Below the pieces are notes generated by a model that was not told the origin of the DNA, did not search any database, and saw nothing but the letters and a program-made list of their open reading frames with translations. A stretch of 34,714 nucleotides of DNA from Deltaproteobacteria bacterium (GTDB lineage: Bacteria > Desulfobacterota > Desulfobacteria > Desulfobacterales > Desulfobacteraceae), in the NCBI GenBank assembly GCA_027858995.1, contig JAQIBP010000145.1:1-34714 (forward strand). The letters run 5' to 3'. The position numbers were made by a program, and so were the translations under genes. This document shows positions 17,244 to 25,933 of the stretch, in pieces (within the stretch, counting starts at the first letter, position 1; every line of letters starts with the position of its first letter).

Positions 17244-17570
17244 TCACAGCCCTTCAAGTAGCCTGTAATACTCCTTGAGAATACGAATGGATTCCATTGT
17301 GGTTTGGAACAAAACCCAACTTAGAGCAAGTATTCCTATTGTGAGTCCAATCTTCCATGCCCTTGTCATTTGTGGATGCCACCAAATTAGTGGCAATGCC
17401 AGAGGCCCTATACAAAAGACTGCGATGATAATAAAGGATTTTCGGTAATACCATTGGATCTTTTCCACAGTTAAGCGTGGATTTTTTGAGGCATCCAGGA
17501 ATTCTCCACAGTGTTTACACTTTATGGCTGCGTCTTGAATCTCTTCAGCGCAGAAAGGACACTTTTTCAT
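17244..17570 (-). CDS. Zinc-ribbon protein with two membrane helices
   Basis: A 108-residue protein. An N-terminal zinc ribbon is formed by CPFCAEEIQDAAIKCKHCG (residues 4-22, two CxxC pairs). Two hydrophobic helices follow (about 46-64 and 72-88), then a short charged tail. It is of the common zinc-ribbon plus membrane architecture (DUF2116/zinc_ribbon_2-like). No neighbours share its strand closely. Function unknown. Confidence 0.75.
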   Translation of the reverse strand: MKKCPFCAEEIQDAAIKCKHCGEFLDASKNPRLTVEKIQWYYRKSFIIIAVFCIGPLALPLIWWHPQMTRAWKIGLTIGILALSWVLFQTTMESIRILKEYYRLLEGL

Positions 17571-18199
17571 TATCGTCTTTCTTGGGTAGAATAACCAATT
17601 CTACTATTTTTTTATGTTATGAAAAAATAACGGATTAAATAATTGTCAATGGCTATCAAAAAAACATGAGTGTTGCAACAACATTGTAAATAGAAATTCT
17701 GAAATGCCCGGATTCCCAAATTAAATTTTATAGGGAAATACGAAATCAAACGAAGTAAGCTCGCAACAAAAAAAACTCGCTACATAATTGGAGATAGAGT
17801 AGCGTGTTAAACATAGCTGAATATATTTCCATCACTTTATCAGTTCAGCGAATAATGAAAAATTAATTTCATAATATTAATCGTTGTTGAAAAAATATTA
17901 ATTTTCCTACCACAACATTTTCATTAGAAAACACCCTTAAAAATTTATTGCACACGCCAGTGTAAGGTTGATTGCCTTGCTGGAGCATTATGGATCTTAG
18001 AACTTGTTGCAATGTCTATCCCGCGGAGGCAAGGTAGTCAGCCTGAAACGGGTTATGAAAAAGAATCTTAATCAAGTATCCAGATATTTTAAATTTCTTG
18101 ACACTTTAAATGAATTAAGGTAATTATCTATGTTTTATTATGTCAGTTTATAATTATAGCAATGTAAATAAATAAAATAATATAGCACAGGAGAGATAA
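17571..18199. other. Long non-coding stretch before rpmF
   Basis: No supported gene in 629 bases. A more GC-rich patch at about 17950-18060 has TTGCCTTGC (near 17972) that can pair with GGCAAGG (near 18028), which could fold as an RNA, but no known family is recognised. Multiple stops exclude a YceD (DUF177) gene, which usually precedes rpmF. Confidence 0.5.
18098..18126 (+). promoter_or_regulatory. Candidate promoter for the rpmF-acpP operon
   Basis: TTGACA (18098-18103), a 17-base spacer, then TAATTA (18121-18126). It lies about 75 bases upstream of the rpmF ATG. The -35 is perfect and the -10 is weak. Confidence 0.45.
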
Positions 18200-18388
18200 A
18201 TGGCAGTACCAAAGCAGAAAAGCTCTAAAGCAAGAGGAAGAAAAAGAAGGACACATTACAAAACAAGTGCACCTACTGTAACTGTATGTCCTGAATGTCA
18301 GGAACCAAAGCTGCCCCATACAGCTTGTTCTGAATGCGGCGCATATAAGGGAAGAAATGTAAAAGATCCTGCTGATGACAAAGAATAA
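18200..18388 (+). CDS. rpmF: 50S ribosomal protein L32
   Basis: A 62-residue protein. It opens MAVPKQKSSKARGRKRRTHY, the standard L32 N-terminus, and has a complete zinc ribbon (CPECQEPKLPHTACSECG, two CxxC pairs, residues about 30-47). It is part of the large ribosomal subunit near the peptidyl transferase area. CAGGAGAG precedes the ATG. acpP follows by 21 bases; the plsX and fabH genes that often lie between them are absent here. Confidence 0.97.
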   Translation: MAVPKQKSSKARGRKRRTHYKTSAPTVTVCPECQEPKLPHTACSECGAYKGRNVKDPADDKE

Positions 18389-18409
18389 ATATAGGAGGCA
18401 GTCTGAATC

Positions 18410-18643
18410 ATGACTGTTGAAACTAAAGTACGAAAAGTGATTGCCCAGAAAATACCTGGTCTTGACATTGATGATATTATTCCCGAGGCATCTTTAATTG
18501 AAGATCTTGGAGCAGATTCACTGACAATTGTGGAACTGGTCATGTCAATGGAAGAAATTTTTGAAATTGAAATTGATGAAGAGGATGCTGAAAAATTACT
18601 CACTGTTCAAGATGCCATTGATTTTATCAAATCTAAATTTTAA
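18410..18643 (+). CDS. acpP: Acyl carrier protein
   Basis: A 77-residue acidic helical protein that carries fatty-acyl chains on a 4'-phosphopantetheine arm. The attachment serine is in GADSLTIVEL (about residue 37). The acidic helix II after it fits contact with fatty-acid synthesis enzymes. A strong AGGAGG ribosome site precedes the ATG. It sits between rpmF and rpiB; fabF, which often follows acpP, is not present. Confidence 0.96.
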   Translation: MTVETKVRKVIAQKIPGLDIDDIIPEASLIEDLGADSLTIVELVMSMEEIFEIEIDEEDAEKLLTVQDAIDFIKSKF

Positions 18644-18657
18644 AACAGGTAAATAAA

Positions 18658-19098
18658 ATGGGTAAAAATAAATCCATTATAATCGGAAGTGACCACGCAG
18701 CCTTTGAACTAAAAGAGAAGATCAAAACATATCTTTTTAATAAAGGTTATATTGTGGAGGATGCCGGCACTAAAAATGAGGCATCAGTCAATTATGTGGA
18801 TTATGGAAAAAAGGTTGCCAAAGCTGTTTCCAATGGAGAATTTTCCAAAGGTATTCTTCTTTGCGGTACTGGACTTGGTATGTCCATGACAGCCAATAGA
18901 TTTGTCAATATAAGGGCTGCCCTCTGTTCTGATGTCTTTTCTGTAAAGATGAGCAGACTTCATAATGATTCCAATATATTAGTTCTTGGCGGTCGTCTTG
19001 TGGGTGACATCCTTGCATATGAACTCGTTCAAACCTGGCTGGACACCGGCTTTGAGGGAGGTCGTCATCTTGAACGTATTCAAAGTATTGATGCTTAG
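18658..19098 (+). CDS. rpiB: Ribose-5-phosphate isomerase B
   Basis: A 146-residue enzyme interconverting ribose 5-phosphate and ribulose 5-phosphate in the pentose phosphate pathway. It has the N-terminal IIIGSDHAAFELKEKIKTYL and the active-site cysteine in GILLCGTGLGMSMTANR, where the loop Gly-Thr-Gly-Leu-Gly binds phosphate. HNDSNILVLGGR is also typical. The gap to acpP is 14 bases, so they share a transcript. It supplies ribulose 5-phosphate, the substrate of the downstream RibBA, although this is probably coincidental to the order. Confidence 0.95.
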   Translation: MGKNKSIIIGSDHAAFELKEKIKTYLFNKGYIVEDAGTKNEASVNYVDYGKKVAKAVSNGEFSKGILLCGTGLGMSMTANRFVNIRAALCSDVFSVKMSRLHNDSNILVLGGRLVGDILAYELVQTWLDTGFEGGRHLERIQSIDA

Positions 19099-19121
19099 CT
19101 TTATCATGACAGGGTGTTTGA

Positions 19122-20354
19122 ATGGGGCATATTGATAATATAGATTCAAAAATTGCAGATATTATTCATTTGGAATCAGAGCGCCAGGAATCTGAATTAA
19201 ATATGATTGCTTCTGAAAATATTGCAAGCCAGGCTGTTATGGAGGTTCAGGGTTCAATACTGACCAATAAGTATGCAGAAGGGTACCCTGCAAAAAGATA
19301 TTATGGCGGCTGCAGATATGTTGACCAGGCAGAAGAACTGGCCATTGAGCGTGCCAAGAAACTGTTCAGTGTTGAATATGCCAATGTACAGCCCCATTCA
19401 GGTTCAGGTGCGAATATGGCTGTCTATTTTGCACTGTTGAATCCCGGAGACAAAATACTTGCCATGGATCTTTCCCATGGCGGGCATCTGACCCATGGTG
19501 CTCCTGTAAGTTTTTCAGGCAAACTCTATGATTTTGTCCATTACGGCCTCTCTGCTGAAACACAAATGATTGATTTAAACCAGGTGGAAGAGCTTGCAAA
19601 AAAACACAGGCCGAAAATGATTGTGGCAGGAGCAAGTGCCTACCCCAGGATTATTGATTTCAAAGGTTTTTCAAGAATTGCCAAATCCGTTGGTGCTGTT
19701 TTGATGGTGGACATGGCTCATATTGCCGGACTTGTTGCAGCAGGTGTCCATCCAAGTCCTGCAGGATATGCAGATGTTATAACTTCTACCACCCATAAAA
19801 CTTTGCGGGGGCCACGCGGAGGCTTGATTTTATCTTTGCAGAAGTTTGAAAAAGCTATTGGCAGCCAGGTATTTCCCGGGATACAGGGCGGTCCTTTAAT
19901 GCATGTTATTGCTGCAAAGGCTGTTGCGTTTAAAGAGGCCATTTCCAAATCTTTTGCAGATTATCAGAAACAGGTGGTTAAAAATGCTTCTGTTCTGGCC
20001 GGGGTCATGATGGAAAGAGGATATAATCTGGTTTCCGGTGGAACTGACAACCACCTGGTACTGGTTGACTTTACAGGGAAAAACATATCAGGCAAAGAAG
20101 CTGAAGAGAGGCTTGGACAAGCCGGTATAATAGTAAATAAAAATAGTGTTCCCAATGAAAAACGCGGTCCTTTTGTCACAAGCGGAATCAGGATCGGGCT
20201 TCCACTTGTCACATCAAGGCTTATGAAAGAAGATGCAGGCAAAATCATTGCAGGATTAATCTGTGATGTTCTTGATGATGAATCAAATGTTGAAGCAGCA
20301 GGTAAAAAAGTAAAAGATCTCTGCAATAAATATCCCATCTATACTGGAAAATAG
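19122..20354 (+). CDS. glyA: Serine hydroxymethyltransferase
   Basis: A 410-residue PLP enzyme converting serine and tetrahydrofolate to glycine and 5,10-methylene-THF. The PLP lysine is in [14 protein letters not shown]. Other marks are [22 protein letters not shown] near the N-terminus and [17 protein letters not shown]. Length is normal. It follows rpiB by 23 bases with AGGGTG upstream of the ATG and precedes the dCMP deaminase by three bases. Confidence 0.97.
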   Translation: MGHIDNIDSKIADIIHLESERQESELNMIASENIASQAVMEVQGSILTNKYAEGYPAKRYYGGCRYVDQAEELAIERAKKLFSVEYANVQPHSGSGANMAVYFALLNPGDKILAMDLSHGGHLTHGAPVSFSGKLYDFVHYGLSAETQMIDLNQVEELAKKHRPKMIVAGASAYPRIIDFKGFSRIAKSVGAVLMVDMAHIAGLVAAGVHPSPAGYADVITSTTHKTLRGPRGGLILSLQKFEKAIGSQVFPGIQGGPLMHVIAAKAVAFKEAISKSFADYQKQVVKNASVLAGVMMERGYNLVSGGTDNHLVLVDFTGKNISGKEAEERLGQAGIIVNKNSVPNEKRGPFVTSGIRIGLPLVTSRLMKEDAGKIIAGLICDVLDDESNVEAAGKKVKDLCNKYPIYTGK

Positions 20355-20357
20355 ACA

Positions 20358-20819
20358 ATGAGCGAGCAACCCCTTAACAGGCCTTCATGGCATGAATATT
20401 TTATGGGTATATGCGATATTGTTGCCAGTCGTTCCACATGCACAAGAAGGAAAGTGGGAGCTGTTCTTGTTAAAGAAAAAAGAATCCTGTGCTCAGGATA
20501 TAATGGTGCTCCTTCAAAAGTTCCCCACTGCTTTGAGACAGGTTGTTTAAGAGAGCAGTTGAATGTGCCCTCTGGAGAAAAACATGAATTGTGCCGTGGA
20601 GTTCATGCAGAGCAGAATGCCATTATTCAGGCAGCTTACCATGGTATTAAGGTAAAGGATTCTGTCCTTTATTGCACTAACCAGCCTTGCTCCATATGTG
20701 CCAAAATGATCATTAATGCCGGGATTAAAATTGTATATTATAAAGATGGATATGATGATCCTTTGAGCCTGGATATGTTTGATCAGGCAAAAGTGGAGCT
20801 TATCCGGCTTGAGACTTAA
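20358..20819 (+). CDS. dCMP deaminase-like cytidine/deoxycytidylate deaminase
   Basis: A 153-residue zinc deaminase. The zinc ligands and catalytic glutamate are in GVHAEQNAI (HAE) and [12 protein letters not shown] (PCxxC). The longer middle insertion ([22 protein letters not shown]) is typical of the ComEB/dCMP deaminase group, which makes dUMP for thymidylate synthesis. It begins three bases after glyA, whose product methylene-THF also feeds thymidylate synthase. nrdR follows, so the local theme is deoxynucleotide supply. Confidence 0.92.
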   Translation: MSEQPLNRPSWHEYFMGICDIVASRSTCTRRKVGAVLVKEKRILCSGYNGAPSKVPHCFETGCLREQLNVPSGEKHELCRGVHAEQNAIIQAAYHGIKVKDSVLYCTNQPCSICAKMIINAGIKIVYYKDGYDDPLSLDMFDQAKVELIRLET

Positions 20820-20838
20820 ACGTTGAAAAGAGGTTGAC

Positions 20839-21315
20839 ATGAAATGCCCGTTTTGTGGAAAGCTAAATACAAGGGTTGTTGATTCACGCCCTGATAAAGT
20901 AGATTTTCAAGTCCGCCGCCGCAGAGAATGCAGGAAATGTTTAAAACGTTTTACAACACATGAAAAATTTATCCAGGTTCCCATAATTATCGTAAAAAAA
21001 GATGGCCGCAGGGAAGACTTTAACCGGGAAAAAGTTCTCAACGGGATTAAGAAAGCCTGCGAAAAAAGAGCTATCAGCATCAATCTTATTGAAGAGACTG
21101 TAGATACCATTGAGAGGGATCTAAGGGAAACCAATGAACGGGAAATTCCGGCAAAGCTTGTGGGTGAGAAGATTATTAAGGCATTAAAAAAGATTGATGA
21201 TGTTGCATATGTCAGGTTTGCATCGGTTTACAGAGAATTTAAAGATGTGGATGATTTTATTAATGAACTTAAAGGTCTTGTCCATAGCCAGAGTGTTACA
21301 AAATCTTCAAAATGA
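20839..21315 (+). CDS. nrdR: Transcriptional repressor NrdR
   Basis: A 158-residue regulator of ribonucleotide reductase genes. It has the N-terminal zinc ribbon MKCPFCGK...CRKCLKRFTTHE, followed by the ATP-cone domain (about residues 47-140, starting VPIIIVKKDGRREDFNREK) that senses ATP/dATP. GAGGT precedes the ATG. The end overlaps ribD by four bases (ATGA), the common nrdR-ribD coupling. Confidence 0.97.
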   Translation: MKCPFCGKLNTRVVDSRPDKVDFQVRRRRECRKCLKRFTTHEKFIQVPIIIVKKDGRREDFNREKVLNGIKKACEKRAISINLIEETVDTIERDLRETNEREIPAKLVGEKIIKALKKIDDVAYVRFASVYREFKDVDDFINELKGLVHSQSVTKSSK

Positions 21316-22406
21316 CAGATCATGAATACATGCAGGAGGCCTTGACTCTTGCCAAAACTGCAAAAGGCTTTACAAGTCCCAATCCTTGTGTTGGTGCAGT
21401 GGTTGTTAAAAACAACAGGATTGTCGGGAGAGGCTTTCATAAAGCAGCGGGTCTTGCCCATGCAGAAGTTGAAGCTTTGGATGATGCAGGTATAAAAGCC
21501 CGGGGCGCAATTTTATATGTAACTCTGGAGCCATGCAACCATTTTGGAAAAACCCCGCCATGTACACGGAAAATAATCAATGCCGGGATAAAAAAAGTTG
21601 TAGTTGGCTGCAGTGATCCAAACCCTGATGTCTGCGGAGAGGGGCTTAAATATTTAAAGAGTGAAGGTCTTGAAGTTCTTTCAGGTGTTCTTGAAAACCA
21701 GGCGCAAATTTTAATTGAAGATTTCATCTGGTATGTTCAAAACAAAAAACCCTTTGTGATCTTGAAATGTGCCTCCACCCTTGACGGACACATAGCAACA
21801 TCCACAGGGGATTCAAAATGGATCACCAATGAAAAATCAAGACAGTTTGTTCATGTGATCCGCCATGAAGTGGATGCCATTCTTATTGGCTCAGGAACTC
21901 TGCATGCTGATAATCCATCTCTCACTTCAAGAATTCAGGGAGTCAAAACAAAAGATCCTGCCAGAATTATTCTTGATACCCATTTAAGTATTAAAAAAGA
22001 TGCAAAGGTTTTGACCCGGAAATCCAATGCAAAAACATTTATTATTACAGGTCCCAAAATCTCAAGAGAGAAAAAACTTCTGATTGAAAGCAAAGGCGCC
22101 CAAATAATTCAAATTCCTTTAAAGGAACAAAAACTTGATTTAAACAAACTCATGATTAAATTAGGGGAGATGTCAATTTTAAGCCTTTTAATAGAGGGTG
22201 GAGGTATTGTGGCGGGATCAGTACTTAAGCAGGGAATTGTAAATAAAACTCTGTTCTTTCTGGCACCCAGATTTCTGGGATCCAGTGATGGTATACCAAT
22301 GTTTGACGGAGAGGGACCAAAACTGATAAAAGATGCATTTGAACTTAAAAACATGAGTGTTACCCGGTTTGACAATGACATCCTTGTTAAGGGATATTTA
22401 AAATAA
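21312..22406 (+). CDS. ribD: Bifunctional riboflavin deaminase/reductase RibD
   Basis: A 364-residue two-domain enzyme for the second and third steps of riboflavin synthesis. The N-terminal zinc deaminase domain (1-145) has AHAEVEAL and EPCNHFGKTPPC. The C-terminal NADPH reductase domain (from about 148) begins PFVILKCASTLDGHIATSTG and contains LIEGGG. It overlaps nrdR and ends with an ATG overlap into ribE (TAATG). No FMN riboswitch precedes the rib genes, as their leader is coding. Confidence 0.96.
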   Translation: MTDHEYMQEALTLAKTAKGFTSPNPCVGAVVVKNNRIVGRGFHKAAGLAHAEVEALDDAGIKARGAILYVTLEPCNHFGKTPPCTRKIINAGIKKVVVGCSDPNPDVCGEGLKYLKSEGLEVLSGVLENQAQILIEDFIWYVQNKKPFVILKCASTLDGHIATSTGDSKWITNEKSRQFVHVIRHEVDAILIGSGTLHADNPSLTSRIQGVKTKDPARIILDTHLSIKKDAKVLTRKSNAKTFIITGPKISREKKLLIESKGAQIIQIPLKEQKLDLNKLMIKLGEMSILSLLIEGGGIVAGSVLKQGIVNKTLFFLAPRFLGSSDGIPMFDGEGPKLIKDAFELKNMSVTRFDNDILVKGYLK

Positions 22407-23074
22407 TGTTTACAGGAATCATAGAGAGTTTTGGAACAATTAAACTCATTGAATCCAGTGGTGAAGGAAGAGTCCTTCATATTGACTGTGATCTGGATCT
22501 GTCTGATACAAAGATTGGAGATTCCATTGCTGTAAACGGGGCATGTCTTACTGTGGTTGGTATTGAAAAAACCGGATTTAAAGTTGATATGGCGCCTGAA
22601 ACCGTGGAACGGACAACTTTTAAATCTTTAACAAGGGGCAGCCGTGTCAACATAGAACGTGCTTTAAGACTGTCCGACCGTATAGACGGCCACCTGGTAT
22701 CAGGACATGTTGATGGAACAGGAAGTATTGCTTCCATGATAAGAAAGAGCAATGCCGTAATCATAAAAATTGATGTTTTGCCGGAACTTGGCTCAGACAT
22801 GATTGAAAAAGGATCTGTAGCTGTTGAAGGAATAAGCCTGACTATTAACAGATGTTCTGATAACAGTTTTGAGGTCAGTATTATCCCCCATACTGCAGAT
22901 ATTACAACCATTGGATTAAAAAAGGTTGGAGACAGGGTCAATATTGAAACCGATATGCTCGGTAAATATGTAAGAAGAATATTAAAGGGAAGTTTTTCCA
23001 GAAATGATGCCCTGTCCAGGGGACAAAAGGATATCAGCATGGAGCTTCTTGCAAGGAATGGATTTTTAACTTAA
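22406..23074 (+). CDS. ribE: Riboflavin synthase alpha subunit
   Basis: A 222-residue trimeric enzyme converting two 6,7-dimethyl-8-ribityllumazine molecules to riboflavin. It has the classic start MFTGIIESFG, the two lumazine-binding repeats (VNGACLTV in the first, VEGISLTI in the second) and GHVDGTG between them. The ATG overlaps the ribD stop by one base. The C-terminal ~20 residues beyond LGKYVRRIL are variable in the family. Confidence 0.96.
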   Translation: MFTGIIESFGTIKLIESSGEGRVLHIDCDLDLSDTKIGDSIAVNGACLTVVGIEKTGFKVDMAPETVERTTFKSLTRGSRVNIERALRLSDRIDGHLVSGHVDGTGSIASMIRKSNAVIIKIDVLPELGSDMIEKGSVAVEGISLTINRCSDNSFEVSIIPHTADITTIGLKKVGDRVNIETDMLGKYVRRILKGSFSRNDALSRGQKDISMELLARNGFLT

Positions 23075-23084
23075 GGATAGATAA

Positions 23085-24290
23085 ATGCCGCATTTAACAA
23101 TTGAACAGGCTATTGAAAATATTAAAAACAGTAAAATGGTTATTCTTGTGGATGATGAAGATCGTGAAAACGAGGGTGACCTTACCATGGCAGCAGAAGC
23201 TGTAACCCCGCAAGCTATAAATTTCATGGCTACACATGGCAAGGGCTTGATCTGCCTCTCCCTTGATTCAGCCATTGCAGACCGCCTTGATCTGCCTCCC
23301 ATGGTTGAAAACAATACATCACAATATGGAACCGGATTTACAGTATCCATTGAGGCTAAAAAAGGTGTGACAACCGGGATATCGGCAGCAGACAGAGCAA
23401 CAACCATTCTTACAGCAGTTGCAGATGATACCACTCCGGCTGATATTGCAAGACCAGGACATATCTTCCCACTGCGGGCAAAAGATGGCGGTGTTATGGC
23501 AAGGATAGGTCAGACAGAAGGTTCTGTGGATCTTGCCCGTCTGGCCGGTAAAAAACCTGCCGGCGTGATTTGTGAAATTATGGATGAAGATGGGACAATG
23601 GCAAGGATGCCGTCACTGGAAAAATTTGCCCAAAAGCATGGTATTGGTATATGTACTGTTGCAGATCTGGTGGAATACAGACTTAAAACCGAAAGTTTTG
23701 TCAGCAGGGCTGCTCAGACCATAATTCCAACCCGGGTAGGAGGAGACTTCAAGATTATTGCCTATGAGAACGATCTTGATAATTTGACACATATTGCCCT
23801 TGTAAAAGGTGTAATTGATCCTGAAAAAGAAACTCTGGTAAGAGTTCATTCAGAATGCATGACAGGGGATATTTTTACATCACTTAGGTGTGACTGCCAG
23901 GATCAACTGTATCAAGCCATGACCATGATGGAAAAAGAAGGGAACGGGGTTCTTTTATACCTTCGTCAGGAAGGCCGTGGTATTGGTCTTGTTAATAAAT
24001 TAAAAGCTTATGAATACCAGCGTCAGGGTTTGGATACTGTTGAAGCCAATGAAAAACTCGGGTTTAAGGCAGATATGAGAGATTATGGAGTGGGTGCCCA
24101 GATACTGGTTGATCTGGGTGTGAAAAAAATGCGGCTTTTGACTAATAATCCTAAAAAAATGGTTGGTCTGGAGGGTTATGGATTGAGTGTTGTTGAACAG
24201 GTTTCCATTGAAATTGAACCAAATTCCTGTAATGAGGGATACTTGAAATGCAAGCAGGCTAAGATGGGGCATTTGTTACATTTAGATTGA
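23085..24290 (+). CDS. ribBA: Bifunctional DHBP synthase / GTP cyclohydrolase II
   Basis: A 401-residue fusion. The N-terminal RibB half (about 1-200) makes 3,4-dihydroxy-2-butanone 4-phosphate and carries [11 protein letters not shown] and HIFPL. The C-terminal RibA half (about 205-401) opens the GTP ring and carries [18 protein letters not shown] (zinc cysteines) and RQEGRGIGL. Both active sites appear complete, so it should supply both precursors of riboflavin. It lies 10 bases after ribE. Confidence 0.97.
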   Translation: MPHLTIEQAIENIKNSKMVILVDDEDRENEGDLTMAAEAVTPQAINFMATHGKGLICLSLDSAIADRLDLPPMVENNTSQYGTGFTVSIEAKKGVTTGISAADRATTILTAVADDTTPADIARPGHIFPLRAKDGGVMARIGQTEGSVDLARLAGKKPAGVICEIMDEDGTMARMPSLEKFAQKHGIGICTVADLVEYRLKTESFVSRAAQTIIPTRVGGDFKIIAYENDLDNLTHIALVKGVIDPEKETLVRVHSECMTGDIFTSLRCDCQDQLYQAMTMMEKEGNGVLLYLRQEGRGIGLVNKLKAYEYQRQGLDTVEANEKLGFKADMRDYGVGAQILVDLGVKKMRLLTNNPKKMVGLEGYGLSVVEQVSIEIEPNSCNEGYLKCKQAKMGHLLHLD

Positions 24291-24300
24291 GGAGAAAAAA

Positions 24301-24774
24301 ATGGCAAAAATTATAGAAGCAGGTTTACAGGCCCAGGGAAAAAAATTTGGGATAATAGTTTCCCGATTTAATGATTTTATAACAAGCAAGCTGGTGGATG
24401 GTGCTCTGGATGCTCTTACAAGAAGTGGAGCCAAAGATGATGACATCACAATTCTAAAAGTTCCCGGCGCATTTGAAATTCCTCTGGCAGCCAAGATAAT
24501 GGCAAAAAAAGGGGCTTATGATGCTATAATCTGTATTGGAGCAGTTATCAGGGGTGCTACAACCCATTATGATTATGTGTGTGCGGAAGTATCCAAGGGT
24601 ATTGCATCTGTAAGCCTTGAAGAACAAATCCCTGTGATGTTTGGAATTCTTACCACGGAAACCATTGAACAGGCTATTGAAAGAGCTGGTACAAAAGCAG
24701 GTAACAAAGGCTTTGATGTTGCCCTTGGTGCCATTGAGATGGCAAACCTTTCTGAAAGTCTGGGAAAAGGTTAA
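24301..24774 (+). CDS. ribH: 6,7-dimethyl-8-ribityllumazine synthase
   Basis: A 157-residue enzyme joining the RibB and RibD-branch products to make lumazine, the substrate of RibE. The motifs [39 protein letters not shown] (catalytic His region) and [12 protein letters not shown] are all present. GAGGAG precedes the ATG. It closes the rib set, with nusB nine bases on. Confidence 0.97.
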   Translation: MAKIIEAGLQAQGKKFGIIVSRFNDFITSKLVDGALDALTRSGAKDDDITILKVPGAFEIPLAAKIMAKKGAYDAIICIGAVIRGATTHYDYVCAEVSKGIASVSLEEQIPVMFGILTTETIEQAIERAGTKAGNKGFDVALGAIEMANLSESLGKG

Positions 24775-24783
24775 TATTTAATC

Positions 24784-25209
24784 ATGGGTGACCGCAGAGA
24801 GGCAAGGGAACTTGCACTACAGGCTCTTTTTGCTTTTGATATGGAAAAGGCTTTCCCCAATAAAGATCTGGATGAAAATCTGACTGCATTTTGTGATAAT
24901 AATGAAGAGAAGCTCACAAAAACTGTTAAGCCTTTTTTTCTGGAACTTGTAAAGGGTGTTAATGAGAATTATTCTCAGATTGATTTTTTTTTAAATAAGT
25001 ATTCAAAAAACTGGAGAATTTCCAGGATGCCTGTTGTGGACAGAAATGTCATGCGGATCGCTACATTTGAATTTTTAAATTATTCTGATATTCCCAGAAG
25101 TGTGACCATAAATGAAGCAGTTGAAATAGGAAAAAAATATGGCACAAAGGATTCAGGGTCTTTTATTAACGGAGTTCTTGACCGTATTAAAAATCTGGAA
25201 AACTTTTAA
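24784..25209 (+). CDS. nusB: Transcription antitermination factor NusB
   Basis: A 141-residue all-helical RNA-binding protein that acts with NusE on boxA in rRNA transcripts. It has the N-terminal RREARELALQALFAFD, the middle ISRMPVVDRNVMRIATFE and the C-terminal GTKDSGSFINGVLDRI, all signature segments. The ribH-nusB order is widely conserved. Confidence 0.96.
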   Translation: MGDRREARELALQALFAFDMEKAFPNKDLDENLTAFCDNNEEKLTKTVKPFFLELVKGVNENYSQIDFFLNKYSKNWRISRMPVVDRNVMRIATFEFLNYSDIPRSVTINEAVEIGKKYGTKDSGSFINGVLDRIKNLENF

Positions 25210-25312
25210 ATAAATTATCGACAGGTTGTTACATAATGAACAGTTTTTCAACGTAGAAATTGGGAAAATTGGTGCTGTGCAGTAGCCTGTCAATGAATTG
25301 GTGGAGGTAGTT

Positions 25313-25933
25313 TTGATAATAAAAAAACTTGAAGTCGGTCCTATTATGGCCAACTGTTTTATTGTAGGGTGTGAATCAACAAAAGAAGCTGTTGTAATAG
25401 ATCCGGGAGATGATCCTGACAAAATTTTAATGAAACTTGCAGAGTCTGAGTTAAAAGTAAAATATCTGATCAATACACATGGTCATTTTGATCATGTAAG
25501 TGCCAATAAAAGGATGAAAAAAGCAACAGGAGCACCCATTGCCATCCATCCCGAGGATGAGCCCATGTTTAACGAGCTTTCGAACTCTGCCAAAATGTTC
25601 GGCCTTGAATCTGAGAATTCTCCTCCTGCAGATATCCATTTAAACGATGGTGATGAAGTAAAGTTTGGTGAAATAACTTTGAAAGTAATCCACACTCCAG
25701 GCCATTCAAAAGGTGGTATCTGCCTTTATACTAAAGGACATCTATTTGCAGGGGATACCTTGTTTGCAGGCTCCATAGGCAGGACTGATCTGCCCGGTGG
25801 TGATTTTGATACACTGATTTCAAGTGTCAAGCAAAAAGTTTTTGCTCTTGATGATGATACTGTTGTATATACCGGCCATGGACCTGAAACAACTATTGGC
25901 AGAGAAAAGGCAACAAACCCTTTCTTGAGATGA
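25313..25933 (+). CDS. MBL-fold metallo-hydrolase (glyoxalase II-like)
   Basis: A protein of 206 residues from the TTG at 25313, chosen because GGAGG (25303-25307) lies five bases upstream; a TTG at 25298 is too far upstream of it. The metal motif THGHFDHVSA (HxHxDH), the later HTPGHSKGG, FAGDTLFAGSIGRTDLPGG and GHGPETTIGREK are all typical of the small glyoxalase II-like/YcbL-type group. Substrate unknown: thioester hydrolysis is the family's usual chemistry. The end overlaps pabB by four bases (ATGA), so they are coupled. The 100-base gap after nusB may hold a promoter. Confidence 0.9.
   Translation: MIIKKLEVGPIMANCFIVGCESTKEAVVIDPGDDPDKILMKLAESELKVKYLINTHGHFDHVSANKRMKKATGAPIAIHPEDEPMFNELSNSAKMFGLESENSPPADIHLNDGDEVKFGEITLKVIHTPGHSKGGICLYTKGHLFAGDTLFAGSIGRTDLPGGDFDTLISSVKQKVFALDDDTVVYTGHGPETTIGREKATNPFLR

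Noticed and set aside
21000-21312. FMN riboswitch ahead of the rib genes
   Set aside because: ribD overlaps the nrdR coding sequence and there is no leader that could hold one.
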